Source: Pseudomonas gozinkensis
Lineage (GTDB): Bacteria; Pseudomonadota; Gammaproteobacteria; Pseudomonadales; Pseudomonadaceae
Direction of reading: 5' to 3'
Assembly: GCF_014863585.1 (NCBI RefSeq)
Contig: NZ_CP062253.1
Span: 4,587,001 to 4,651,000, forward strand
DNA: 64,000 nucleotides
A model generated the notes under the pieces. The model saw only the letters and a list, made by a program, of their open reading frames with translations, did no database searches and was not told the DNA's origin. Shown here piece after piece: positions 25,734 through 33,781 of this stretch. The stretch's first letter is position 1; each line of letters begins with the position of its first letter. The position numbers and the translations under genes are program-made.

Positions 25734-28070
25734 GTGGTTCAACACCCCATGGATATCAAATTCACCCACCGGCTGTCGTACAAACAGGCCCGGCTTACCG
25801 TGCTGGTCGGGTTCATTCTGGGCACGCTGCTCAGCCTGCTGCAAATCGGCATCGATTATGCCAGTGAAGACGCGTCCATCAACCGTGAAATCCTGTCTTT
25901 GCTGGAAATCAGCCACAACCCGGCCTCGCGCATCGCCTACAACATCGATGCCGAACTGGCCCAGGAACTGACCCTGGGCCTGCTGCGGTCGCCGGCAATC
26001 ATCTCCGCGAAATTGACCGACAACAACGCCATGGTGCTGGCCAGCGTCAAGCGGCCGGAGCTGCAAAGCGGTTACCGAGTGATCAGCGACTTTCTGTTCG
26101 GCGCCAAACGCCAGTTCGAGGACCGCCTCTATCTCGATCACTTGCCCAACGAATCCCTCGGCACCCTGAGCCTGGAGGTCGACACCTTTGCGTTTGGCAG
26201 CCGCTTCCTGCGCCGGGCGGAAGTCACGCTGCTCAACGGGTTTGCCCGCAGCCTGATTCTCACCGGGATCCTGCTCGCGCTGTTCTACGTGATGCTGACC
26301 AAACCCCTTGTAAGAGTGATCCGTGAACTCAGCGGCCGCGACCCACGCAGCGCCGAACCGACCACCCTGGAATGTCCGGGCGGGCACGCCAATGACGAGA
26401 TTGGCGTACTGGTCAAGGTTGCCAATCAGCAGTTCGAGAACATCGCCACGGAAATCCAGCAGCGGCGCAATGCGGAAAACCGCCTCACCGACTACCTCGC
26501 ACAACTTGAAGACATCGTGTCGGCGCGTACCGCCGAGCTCAAGGCGATCAACGCGCGACTCAGCCAGTCCAACCAGGAACTGGAAGTGGCCCGCAGCACG
26601 GCACTGGACATGGCCGAAGCGCGTTCGGCCTTCCTCGCCAACATGAGCCACGAAATCCGCACCCCGCTCAACGGCCTGCTGGGGATGATCGCACTATCGC
26701 TCGACGGCCCGCTGAACGCCGAACAACAGCAACAACTGTCGATCGCCCACGACTCGGGCAAAGTGCTGGTGGAATTGCTCAACGATATTCTCGACCTGTC
26801 GAAATTCGATGCCGGGCAACTTGAGCTCGAACACATTCCCTTCGATCTGGGTTCGCTGGTCGAAGACACCGCCAACCTGCTGTCGCAGAACGCGGCGCCG
26901 AGCGTAGAGCTGACCTGTCTGATCGATCCGTACTTTCCGGCGCTGGTGCTCGGCGATCCGACCCGGGTCAGGCAGATCGTCAGCAACCTGTTGTCCAATG
27001 CCCTGAAATTCACCCGCTTCGGTCGGGTCGATGTGCGCTTGTCCACCTGGAAGGACGGCGTCCGGATCGAAGTCTGCGACACCGGCATCGGCATCGCCCA
27101 GGAAGCGCAGGTGAAAATTTTCCAGCCGTTCACCCAGGCGGGTGCCGGCATCACCCGCCAGTTCGGCGGCACCGGGCTCGGCCTGGCATTGACCTACAAC
27201 CTGTGCGAAGCCATGCAGGGGCGCCTGACGATCAGTTCCGAAGTGGGTTTCGGCAGTCAGTTCTGTGCCGAACTGCCACTGCCCTGTCACACCCGCGCGG
27301 TGATTCCGCCACCATTGCACGGCAAGGTCCTGGCGATCACCACAGCGGTCAGCGGGCTGGCGGAATTGCTGGAAAGTCTGCTGCCGGTCTGGGGGCTGAC
27401 CTACGAACAGCGAACCCTCGACGACCCGCTGCTCGGCCTGTCCCCGGAAGTCATCATCACCGATTGCCCCGAATGCCTGTTCGGACTGCGCCCGACGATG
27501 ACGGCACCGATTCTGCTGGTCACCGCCTATGGCAGCTTCTTGCCGGGTGAAGAAGCCGCAGCCCTCGCCCCGCTGCAACAGCAGGCTCGGCCACTGGCTC
27601 GCAACGCTTTGTATCAGAATTTACGCAGGACACTGTTGCCGGACCTCACCACCCTCGACCGGGCACGCCTCGAGAGCGTGCCGTCGTTAAGGCGCGGGCG
27701 GGTGCTACTGGTGGAAGACAACCCGGTCAACCAGTTGGTGGCCAAGGGCATGCTGGGGAAACTCGGCTGCGATGTGGTAGTCGCCGCCCATGGGGTGGAA
27801 GCGCTGGATCAGCTGGAACACGACGAATTCGATCTGGTGCTGATGGACTGCAACATGCCGGTGATGGACGGCTATGAAGCCAGCCGCCAGATCCGCCAGA
27901 GCGGACGCTGGCCGCATTTGCCGATCGTCGCCCTCACCGCCAACGCGATGTCCGAGGAACGCGAACGCTGCCGGGCAGCGGGCATGAGCGACTACCTGGC
28001 CAAGCCGTTCCGTCGTGAAGAGCTGGCGGCGCTGCTGGACCAGTGGATTCCGACTACGACAGTGCTTTGA
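25734..28070 (+). CDS. sagS: Hybrid sensor kinase SagS
   Basis: The 778-residue protein has two membrane segments (about 20-38 and 177-195) around a periplasmic sensor region. HAMP, a coiled linker and HisKA (His306 in MSHEIRTPLNG) follow, then HATPase_c. Next come a pseudo-receiver lacking the acidic pocket at about 530-640 and a C-terminal receiver with Asp705 (MDCNMPVMDG). The gene order sagS-ospR-gpx-msrB matches P. aeruginosa, where SagS controls attachment and biofilm switching through HptB. GTG 25734 follows AAGGGA; ATG 25707 and ATG 25749 are other options. Confidence 0.85.
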   Translation: MVQHPMDIKFTHRLSYKQARLTVLVGFILGTLLSLLQIGIDYASEDASINREILSLLEISHNPASRIAYNIDAELAQELTLGLLRSPAIISAKLTDNNAMVLASVKRPELQSGYRVISDFLFGAKRQFEDRLYLDHLPNESLGTLSLEVDTFAFGSRFLRRAEVTLLNGFARSLILTGILLALFYVMLTKPLVRVIRELSGRDPRSAEPTTLECPGGHANDEIGVLVKVANQQFENIATEIQQRRNAENRLTDYLAQLEDIVSARTAELKAINARLSQSNQELEVARSTALDMAEARSAFLANMSHEIRTPLNGLLGMIALSLDGPLNAEQQQQLSIAHDSGKVLVELLNDILDLSKFDAGQLELEHIPFDLGSLVEDTANLLSQNAAPSVELTCLIDPYFPALVLGDPTRVRQIVSNLLSNALKFTRFGRVDVRLSTWKDGVRIEVCDTGIGIAQEAQVKIFQPFTQAGAGITRQFGGTGLGLALTYNLCEAMQGRLTISSEVGFGSQFCAELPLPCHTRAVIPPPLHGKVLAITTAVSGLAELLESLLPVWGLTYEQRTLDDPLLGLSPEVIITDCPECLFGLRPTMTAPILLVTAYGSFLPGEEAAALAPLQQQARPLARNALYQNLRRTLLPDLTTLDRARLESVPSLRRGRVLLVEDNPVNQLVAKGMLGKLGCDVVVAAHGVEALDQLEHDEFDLVLMDCNMPVMDGYEASRQIRQSGRWPHLPIVALTANAMSEERERCRAAGMSDYLAKPFRREELAALLDQWIPTTTVL

Positions 28071-28515
28071 TCTGCCCCAGCAAGTGATCGAGACCGTCAC
28101 GCAAGTCATTGAGCCGGTCCAGGTCCACCCCGCTTTCGCACAACAGCCGCGCCTTCAACGGCCCGACCTGTTCACGCAGCGCCTGCCCTTGCGGGGTGAG
28201 GCTCAGATGAACCTCGCGCTCGTCACGGGCCGAGCGCTGGCGCTGGACCAGTTGAAGCTGCTCCAGACGTTTGAGCAGCGGCGTCAACGTGCCGGAATCC
28301 AGCGCCAGACGCTCACCCAGCGCCTTGACTGTCGGTTGCTCCGGCACGGCTTGCTGCCATTCCCACAACACCAGCATCGCCAGGTATTGCGGGTAGGTCA
28401 GGCCGAGCTGGTCTAGCATCGGCTTGTAGCCACGGATCACCGCCCGCGATGCGGCATACAACTTGAAGCACAGCTGACTGTCGAGCTTCAGCGAATCGGC
28501 GGGCAGGCTGTTCAT
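28054..28515 (-). CDS. ospR: OhrR-type MarR regulator OspR
   Basis: This 153-residue winged-helix repressor has the OhrR-family sensing Cys16 (SQLCFKLYAAS) and a second Cys126, so the two-cysteine mechanism is likely. The DNA-binding wing is around RQRSARDEREVHL. In P. aeruginosa OspR represses gpx and senses peroxide. It overlaps gpx by four bases (ATGA) and overlaps the convergent sagS end by 17 bases. Confidence 0.88.
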   Translation of the reverse strand: MNSLPADSLKLDSQLCFKLYAASRAVIRGYKPMLDQLGLTYPQYLAMLVLWEWQQAVPEQPTVKALGERLALDSGTLTPLLKRLEQLQLVQRQRSARDEREVHLSLTPQGQALREQVGPLKARLLCESGVDLDRLNDLRDGLDHLLGQIKALS

Positions 28516-28997
28516 TTGAGCAGGGCTTCGATCTCGTGGCTCAGATCCTGCGGCTTGGTGGCCGGGGCGAAGCGCTTGACCAACTGGCCATCCTTGCCGA
28601 TCAGGAACTTGGTGAAGTTCCACTTGATGCCTTGAGAGCCCAGTACCCCCGGCGCGCGTTTCTTCAACTGCACGAACAGCGGATGCGCGCCGTTACCGTT
28701 GACTTCGATCTTCTTGAACAGCGGGAAACTGACGCCGTAGTTCAGCTCGCAGAACTCGCTGATCGCCCCCTCGTTGCCCGGTTCCTGCTTGCCGAACTGA
28801 TTGCACGGGAAACCCAGCACCACCAGGCCCTGATCCTTGTAGGTCTGCCACAGTTCCTCAAGGCCTTTGTACTGCGGCGTGAAACCGCATTTGCTGGCGG
28901 TATTGACCACCAGCACTGCCTTGCCGGCGAAATCGGCGAGGGTCTTCTGCTCGCCCTTGATGGTGGTGCACGGGATGTTCAGCAGGTTATCGCTCAT
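28512..28997 (-). CDS. gpx: Glutathione peroxidase-like thiol peroxidase
   Basis: This 161-residue member of the Gpx family has catalytic Cys37 in NTASKCGFTPQY, the Gln in FPCNQFG and the WNFTKFL block with the tetrad Trp/Asn. It reduces hydrogen peroxide or organic peroxides, probably with thioredoxin, since the selenocysteine site is Cys. The operator at 29042-29065 lies just upstream. It forms an operon with ospR. Confidence 0.93.
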   Translation of the reverse strand: MSDNLLNIPCTTIKGEQKTLADFAGKAVLVVNTASKCGFTPQYKGLEELWQTYKDQGLVVLGFPCNQFGKQEPGNEGAISEFCELNYGVSFPLFKKIEVNGNGAHPLFVQLKKRAPGVLGSQGIKWNFTKFLIGKDGQLVKRFAPATKPQDLSHEIEALLK

Positions 28998-29041
28998 GGT
29001 GCGCACTCTTGAAAAATGGATAAGCGGCAAAAATAGCGAGC

Positions 29042-29065
29042 AATTGAATTGTGTGCAATTTAATT
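29042..29065. promoter_or_regulatory. OspR/OhrR operator upstream of gpx
   Basis: AATTGAATTG-TGTG-CAATTTAATT is an inverted repeat with 9 of 10 matched pairs. It is A/T-rich, as are known OhrR-family operators. It lies 45 bases before the gpx start, where a bound repressor would block the promoter of gpx-ospR. Confidence 0.75.
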
Positions 29066-29099
29066 ATTCGAAAGGCGACCCGTGGATCGCCCGTAACGG

Positions 29100-29495
29100 T
29101 TACTCGCGCGGCACCAGGTCCAGGCATACCGAATTGATGCAGTAACGCAGGCCGGTCGGCGGCGGGCCGTCGGGGAATACGTGGCCCAGGTGCGCGTCGC
29201 ATTTGGCGCATTTCACTTCGGTGCGGATCATGCCGTGGCTGGTGTCACGGATTTCGGTCATGGCGTTGTCACCGATCGGCGCGTAAAAACTCGGCCAGCC
29301 GCAACCGGAGTCGAATTTGGTCCTGGAGTCGAACAGCGGCTCAGCGCAGCAGATGCAGTGGTAGACGCCATCAGTCTTGGTGGCGTTGTACTTACCGGAG
29401 AATGGTCGCTCGGTGGCGCTCAGGCGGCACACGTTGAACTGCTCGGGGTCGAGCATTGCACGCCATTCTTCCAGGGTCTTTTCAATCTTTTCCAT
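29100..29495 (-). CDS. msrB: Methionine-R-sulfoxide reductase B
   Basis: The 131-residue enzyme has catalytic Cys119 (LRYCINS) and two zinc-binding CxxC pairs in YHCICC and VKCAKC. It repairs methionine-R-sulfoxide in proteins. GAGGTG precedes a run of GTG-ATG-ATG; ATG 29495 has the best spacing. It is upstream of gpx in the same direction, with the peroxide operator in the 102-base gap between. Confidence 0.93.
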   Translation of the reverse strand: MEKIEKTLEEWRAMLDPEQFNVCRLSATERPFSGKYNATKTDGVYHCICCAEPLFDSRTKFDSGCGWPSFYAPIGDNAMTEIRDTSHGMIRTEVKCAKCDAHLGHVFPDGPPPTGLRYCINSVCLDLVPRE

Positions 29496-29516
29496 CATCA
29501 CACCTCAGCGGCTGAA

Positions 29517-29550
29517 AAAGCCCGATCTGTACCTTTTCCACGGATCGGGC
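29517..29550. terminator. Hairpin between msrB and alaA
   Basis: GCCCGATC pairs with GATCGGGC across about 15 bases, preceded by AAAAA on the left flank. The genes on both sides diverge, so this is more likely a regulatory or leader structure than a true terminator. Confidence 0.35.
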
Positions 29551-29720
29551 GGCACGTATGATTGCGCCTCGTCACACGCCAGTCTGGCAGCGGGTTCCTG
29601 CGCATTCAAACGGATTGTTGGAAAACGCCGCTCGAGACACTTGCCTGTGTGAAGACGCAGGATTCCCAGCACGGTTGTCCACCCGCCGCCTGGATCGTTC
29701 ATTTTCGGGATCACATCGCC

Positions 29721-30932
29721 ATGCAGTTCAGCAAATCGAACAAGCTCGCCAACGTCTGCTACGACATTCGCGGCCCGGTGCTCAAGCACGCCAAACGCCT
29801 GGAAGAGGAAGGCCATCGCATCCTCAAGCTGAACATCGGCAACCCGGCGCCTTTTGGTTTCGAAGCGCCGGACGAAATTCTCCAGGATGTGATCCGCAAC
29901 CTGCCGACCGCCCAGGGCTACAGCGATTCCAAAGGCCTGTTCAGCGCGCGCAAGGCGGTGATGCAGTACTACCAGCAGAAGCAGGTCGAAGGTGTCGGCA
30001 TCGAAGACATCTACCTGGGCAACGGCGTGTCCGAGCTGATCGTGATGTCGCTGCAGGCGCTGCTCAACAACGGCGACGAGGTGCTGGTGCCGGCGCCGGA
30101 CTACCCGCTGTGGACCGCAGCCGTGAGCCTGGCCGGCGGTAACGCGGTGCATTACCTGTGCGACGAGGGCGCGGACTGGTTCCCGGACCTGGCCGACATC
30201 AAGGCCAAGATCACCCCGAACACCAAGGCAATGGTGATCATCAACCCGAACAATCCGACCGGTGCGGTGTATTCGAAAGAAGTGCTGCTGGGCATGCTGG
30301 AACTGGCCCGTCAGCACAACCTGGTGGTGTTTTCCGACGAAATCTACGACAAGATCCTCTATGACGACGCCGTGCACATCTGCACCGCATCCCTGGCCCC
30401 GGATCTGCTGTGCCTGACCTTCAACGGTCTGTCCAAGTCGTATCGCGTGGCCGGTTTCCGTTCCGGCTGGATCGCCATTTCCGGGCCGAAACACAACGCT
30501 CACAGCTACATCGAAGGCATCGACATGCTGGCCAACATGCGCCTGTGCGCCAACGTGCCGAGCCAGCATGCGATCCAGACCGCACTCGGCGGCTATCAGA
30601 GCATCAACGACCTGGTGCTGCCGCAAGGTCGCCTGCTGGAACAGCGCAACCGTACCTGGGAATTGCTCAACGACATTCCCGGCGTGAGCTGCGTGAAGCC
30701 GATGGGCGCGCTGTACGCGTTCCCGAAGATCGACCCGAAAGTCTGCCCGATCCACAACGACGAGAAATTCGTGCTCGACCTGCTGCTCTCCGAGAAGCTG
30801 CTGGTGGTGCAAGGCACGGCGTTCAACTGGCCGTGGCCTGACCACTTCCGTGTGGTCACCCTGCCACGGGTCGATGACCTGGACATGGCCATCGGTCGTA
30901 TCGGCAACTTCCTCAAGTCCTACCGCCAGTAA
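29721..30932 (+). CDS. alaA: Glutamate-pyruvate aminotransferase AlaA
   Basis: The 403-residue class I aminotransferase carries the PLP lysine Lys239 in SKSYRVAGFRSGW. NPNNPTGAVY and SDEIYDKILYD form the cofactor pocket. It is close to E. coli AlaA/YfbQ, which makes alanine from pyruvate and glutamate. The position next to msrB and htpX matches P. aeruginosa. Confidence 0.92.
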   Translation: MQFSKSNKLANVCYDIRGPVLKHAKRLEEEGHRILKLNIGNPAPFGFEAPDEILQDVIRNLPTAQGYSDSKGLFSARKAVMQYYQQKQVEGVGIEDIYLGNGVSELIVMSLQALLNNGDEVLVPAPDYPLWTAAVSLAGGNAVHYLCDEGADWFPDLADIKAKITPNTKAMVIINPNNPTGAVYSKEVLLGMLELARQHNLVVFSDEIYDKILYDDAVHICTASLAPDLLCLTFNGLSKSYRVAGFRSGWIAISGPKHNAHSYIEGIDMLANMRLCANVPSQHAIQTALGGYQSINDLVLPQGRLLEQRNRTWELLNDIPGVSCVKPMGALYAFPKIDPKVCPIHNDEKFVLDLLLSEKLLVVQGTAFNWPWPDHFRVVTLPRVDDLDMAIGRIGNFLKSYRQ

Positions 30933-30940
30933 CCGGCGCT

Positions 30941-30971
30941 CAGTGCGCAACGGCCCGAACGTTGCGCACTG
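30941..30971. terminator. Perfect 12-base hairpin after alaA
   Basis: CAGTGCGCAACG pairs exactly with CGTTGCGCACTG around a seven-base loop, nine bases after the alaA stop. It lacks a T tract, so termination would need Rho or be partial. Confidence 0.6.
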
Positions 30972-31087
30972 TCTGATTCAGCAACACTTCTGCTCCGCCC
31001 CTCCTCCAGCACCTTCTACACTTGCGACTCATACGAATCATGCGCGCCTGACGCAATGAGACCGGGTGGCTCGTGCCTGTCATCCAT

Positions 31088-31132
31088 ACCGGATTCGGCA
31101 GTGGGAAATGTCCCATACCCTGCGAATCCGGT
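31088..31132. other. Long interrupted hairpin upstream of the htpX promoter
   Basis: ACCGGATTC, GCAG and TGGGA pair in order with TCCCA, CTGC and GAATCCGGT, giving 18 pairs with two small bulges and an AATG loop. It ends 30 bases before the htpX -35. It may be an operator or a transcript-end structure. Confidence 0.5.
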
Positions 31133-31161
31133 GTAGGACACAGTTTGAAATAGTCACTCGG

Positions 31162-31190
31162 TTGAATCGCCAGGTGCCGCACCTTATATA
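31162..31190 (+). promoter_or_regulatory. Promoter of htpX
   Basis: TTGAAT (31162-31167), a 17-base spacer and TATATA (31185-31190) make a good sigma-70 promoter 46 bases before the start codon. The same stretch (GTTGAA ... CCTTATAT) is also a loose match to a heat-shock sigma-32 promoter, which would fit htpX regulation in other bacteria. Confidence 0.65.
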
Positions 31191-31235
31191 CCCCGCAGTA
31201 CGCTACATCTTTAGCTTGAGGAGATTTCTACAACC

Positions 31236-32123
31236 ATGATGCGCATCCTGCTGTTTTTGGCCACTAACCTGGCGGTCGTGCTGATAGCCAGCATCACCCT
31301 GAGCCTTTTCGGCTTCAACGGGTTCATGGCGGCCAACGGGGTTGATCTCAACCTCAGTCAGCTGCTGGTTTTCTGTGCAGTCTTTGGTTTCGCCGGTTCC
31401 CTGTTCTCGCTGTTCATCTCCAAGTGGATGGCGAAGATGAGCACCAGCACCCAGATCATCACCCAGCCACGCACTCGCCACGAGCAATGGCTGCTGCAGA
31501 CCGTCGAGCAACTGTCCCGGGAAGCCGGAATCAAGATGCCCGAAGTGGGGATTTTCCCGGCCTATGAAGCCAACGCCTTCGCCACCGGCTGGAACAAGAA
31601 CGACGCACTGGTCGCGGTCAGTCAGGGTTTGCTCGAACGCTTCAAGGAAGATGAAGTGCGGGCCGTGCTGGCCCACGAGATCGGTCACGTGGCCAACGGC
31701 GACATGGTCACCCTGGCGTTGATCCAGGGCGTGGTGAACACCTTCGTGATGTTCTTCGCGCGGATCATCGGCAACTTCGTCGACAAGGTGATCTTCAAGA
31801 ACGAAGAAGGCCAGGGCATGGCCTACTACATCGCGACCATCTTCGCCGAGCTGGTGCTGGGCATTCTGGCCAGCGCGATCGTGATGTGGTTCTCGCGTAA
31901 ACGCGAGTTCCGTGCCGACGATGCGGGTGCCCGCCTGGCCGGTACGGGCGCGATGATCAACGCCTTGCAACGCCTGCGCGCCGAACAGGGCCTGCCGGTG
32001 CACATGCCGGACACCCTGAACGCCTTCGGTATCAACGGTGGCATCAAACAAGGGTTCGCCCGCATGTTCATGAGCCATCCGCCACTGGAAGAACGTATCG
32101 ACGCACTGCGTCGTCGCGGCTGA
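31236..32123 (+). CDS. htpX: Membrane metalloprotease HtpX
   Basis: The 295-residue M48 protease has two N-terminal membrane segments (about 5-25 and 40-60) and two more near 155-215. Zinc ligands His147 and His151 are in HEIGH, with the third ligand in the REFRADDAG segment. It degrades damaged inner-membrane proteins together with FtsH. ATG 31236 follows GAGGAG. It is monocistronic. Confidence 0.95.
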   Translation: MMRILLFLATNLAVVLIASITLSLFGFNGFMAANGVDLNLSQLLVFCAVFGFAGSLFSLFISKWMAKMSTSTQIITQPRTRHEQWLLQTVEQLSREAGIKMPEVGIFPAYEANAFATGWNKNDALVAVSQGLLERFKEDEVRAVLAHEIGHVANGDMVTLALIQGVVNTFVMFFARIIGNFVDKVIFKNEEGQGMAYYIATIFAELVLGILASAIVMWFSRKREFRADDAGARLAGTGAMINALQRLRAEQGLPVHMPDTLNAFGINGGIKQGFARMFMSHPPLEERIDALRRRG

Positions 32124-32140
32124 TCAGCCCGGCTACAAAC

Positions 32141-32171
32141 AAAAGGCCCGCAGTGATGCGGGCCTTTTTTT
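32141..32171. terminator. Rho-independent terminator, bidirectional
   Basis: AAAAGGCCCGCA-GTGA-TGCGGGCCTTTT with seven T. It separates the convergent htpX and tpm genes. Confidence 0.93.
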
Positions 32172-32180
32172 GCCTGTCGA

Positions 32181-32834
32181 TTACTGTCCGGAAATCCGGT
32201 AAACCCGTTCCTCCAGCCGCGTAACGCCGGCCTGCACGAACTTCCAGCTGTCACCGAGTACATCCTGCTCTTCCAGCATCTCGACGCGCCAGGTACTGCC
32301 CAGCAAACGCTGCACTTCAGCATCGTCTACGGAAAATGGCGGCCCGGGCATCTGCGACTGGTCGTAATCCAGCGTCACCAACAACCCTCGACACGTCGGC
32401 AAAAGACCCTGCAGATGCGCGGCATAGCGCTCGCGCATCGACGGCGGCAAGGCAATCACCGCCGCCCGGTCATACAGCGCGGTGCATCCCGCCACATCAG
32501 CCGCCGTCAGCGAGAAGAAATCCCCGCACCACAACTCGATCGCCCCGGCGCGATAAACCTTGAAGTTGCCCTGCTCGCTCACCTGCGGCTGCAATTGCTG
32601 CTCAAGGAAGAAATCCTCCACGGCCTTCTCCGACAGCTCGACGCCGAGCACCTGATGACCACGGCCGGCGAGCCACAGCAAATCCAGGCTTTTACCGCAC
32701 AACGGCACCAACACACGTGCCTGCGCCGGCATGGCCAGATCGGGCCAGTGTCGCTGCAAATAGGGGTTCACTTCAGGCTGGTGAAAGCCGATCTGGTTCG
32801 ATTCCCACTTCTTGTGCCAAAACTCCGGCTGCAT
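32181..32834 (-). CDS. tpm: Thiopurine S-methyltransferase
   Basis: The 217-residue SAM-dependent methyltransferase starts with [19 protein letters not shown], diagnostic for bacterial [20 protein letters not shown] is the SAM-binding motif. Bacterial TPMT methylates thiopurines and can volatilise selenium and tellurium compounds. ATG 32834 follows GGAGG. It diverges from the DODA-type gene. Confidence 0.95.
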   Translation of the reverse strand: MQPEFWHKKWESNQIGFHQPEVNPYLQRHWPDLAMPAQARVLVPLCGKSLDLLWLAGRGHQVLGVELSEKAVEDFFLEQQLQPQVSEQGNFKVYRAGAIELWCGDFFSLTAADVAGCTALYDRAAVIALPPSMRERYAAHLQGLLPTCRGLLVTLDYDQSQMPGPPFSVDDAEVQRLLGSTWRVEMLEEQDVLGDSWKFVQAGVTRLEERVYRISGQ

Positions 32835-32936
32835 GCATCCTCCTAAGAATTCGATCAAAAGGCGCTAAAACTTATATTGGAATTAGATCAATGAACTGAC
32901 TGAAGATGAGCCATCTTAACGCTCAGGAACCCTTCC

Positions 32937-33704
32937 ATGTTTCCCAGCCTGTTCATTTCCCACGGCTCGCCCATGCTGGCGCTGAAGCCCGGTGCCAGCG
33001 GCCCGGCCTTGGCGCGACTGGCGGCCGAGCTGCCACGCCCGAAAGCCATCGTCATCGTTTCCGCCCACTGGGAAAGCCATGAGCTGCTGGTCAGCAGCCA
33101 TTCGCAACCGGAAACCTGGCACGACTTCGGTGGTTTCCCCCGAGCACTGTTTGAAGTGCAGTATCCGGCACCGGGCAATCCGCAACAGGCCCGCGAAGTT
33201 GCCGATCTGCTGACCGCCAGCAACCTGCCGGCACGCCTCGATCCGCAGCGACCGTTCGACCACGGTGTGTGGGTGCCACTGTCGTTGATGTACCCGCAGG
33301 CCGACATCCCGGTGGTTCAGGTCTCCCTGCCCAGCCGTGGCGGCCCGGCGTTGCAGAACCGCGTCGGCCAGGCGCTGGCCAGTCTGCGCGAACAGGGCAT
33401 TCTGTTGATCGGCTCCGGCAGCATCACCCACAACCTGCGGGAACTGGACTGGCACGCCGGCCCGGAAAGCGTCGAGCCGTGGGCCCGGGATTTCCGCGAC
33501 TGGATAGTCGACAGGCTCGCCGCCAACGACGAAGCCGCCCTGCACGATTACCGGCAGCAGGCACCGAACGCCGTGCGCAGCCATCCAAGTGACGAGCACT
33601 TGTTGCCGCTGTACTTCGCCCGGGGTGCCGGCGGTGATTTCAGCATTGCCCATCAAGGCTTCACCATGGGCGCACTGGGGATGGACATCTACCGCTTCGG
33701 CTGA
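32937..33704 (+). CDS. ygiD: DODA-type extradiol ring-cleavage dioxygenase
   Basis: This 255-residue class III extradiol enzyme is related to 4,5-DOPA dioxygenase. Metal-binding histidines are in ISHGSPM and VSAHWESH, with further conserved histidines in FDHGVWVP and AHQGFTMG. The substrate in bacteria is uncertain. No signal peptide is present. Confidence 0.88.
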   Translation: MFPSLFISHGSPMLALKPGASGPALARLAAELPRPKAIVIVSAHWESHELLVSSHSQPETWHDFGGFPRALFEVQYPAPGNPQQAREVADLLTASNLPARLDPQRPFDHGVWVPLSLMYPQADIPVVQVSLPSRGGPALQNRVGQALASLREQGILLIGSGSITHNLRELDWHAGPESVEPWARDFRDWIVDRLAANDEAALHDYRQQAPNAVRSHPSDEHLLPLYFARGAGGDFSIAHQGFTMGALGMDIYRFG

Positions 33705-33720
33705 TGGCCAAATCGCAGGC

Positions 33721-33753
33721 AAAAAAAATCCCCGAACCAGTCGGGGATTTTTT
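33721..33753. terminator. Rho-independent terminator, bidirectional
   Basis: ATCCCCGA-CCAG-TCGGGGAT flanked by A8 on the left and T6 on the right. It separates the dioxygenase gene from the convergent helicase gene. Confidence 0.92.
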
Positions 33754-33781
33754 ATGTTCGATCAATCAGCCCAAGGGCGGA

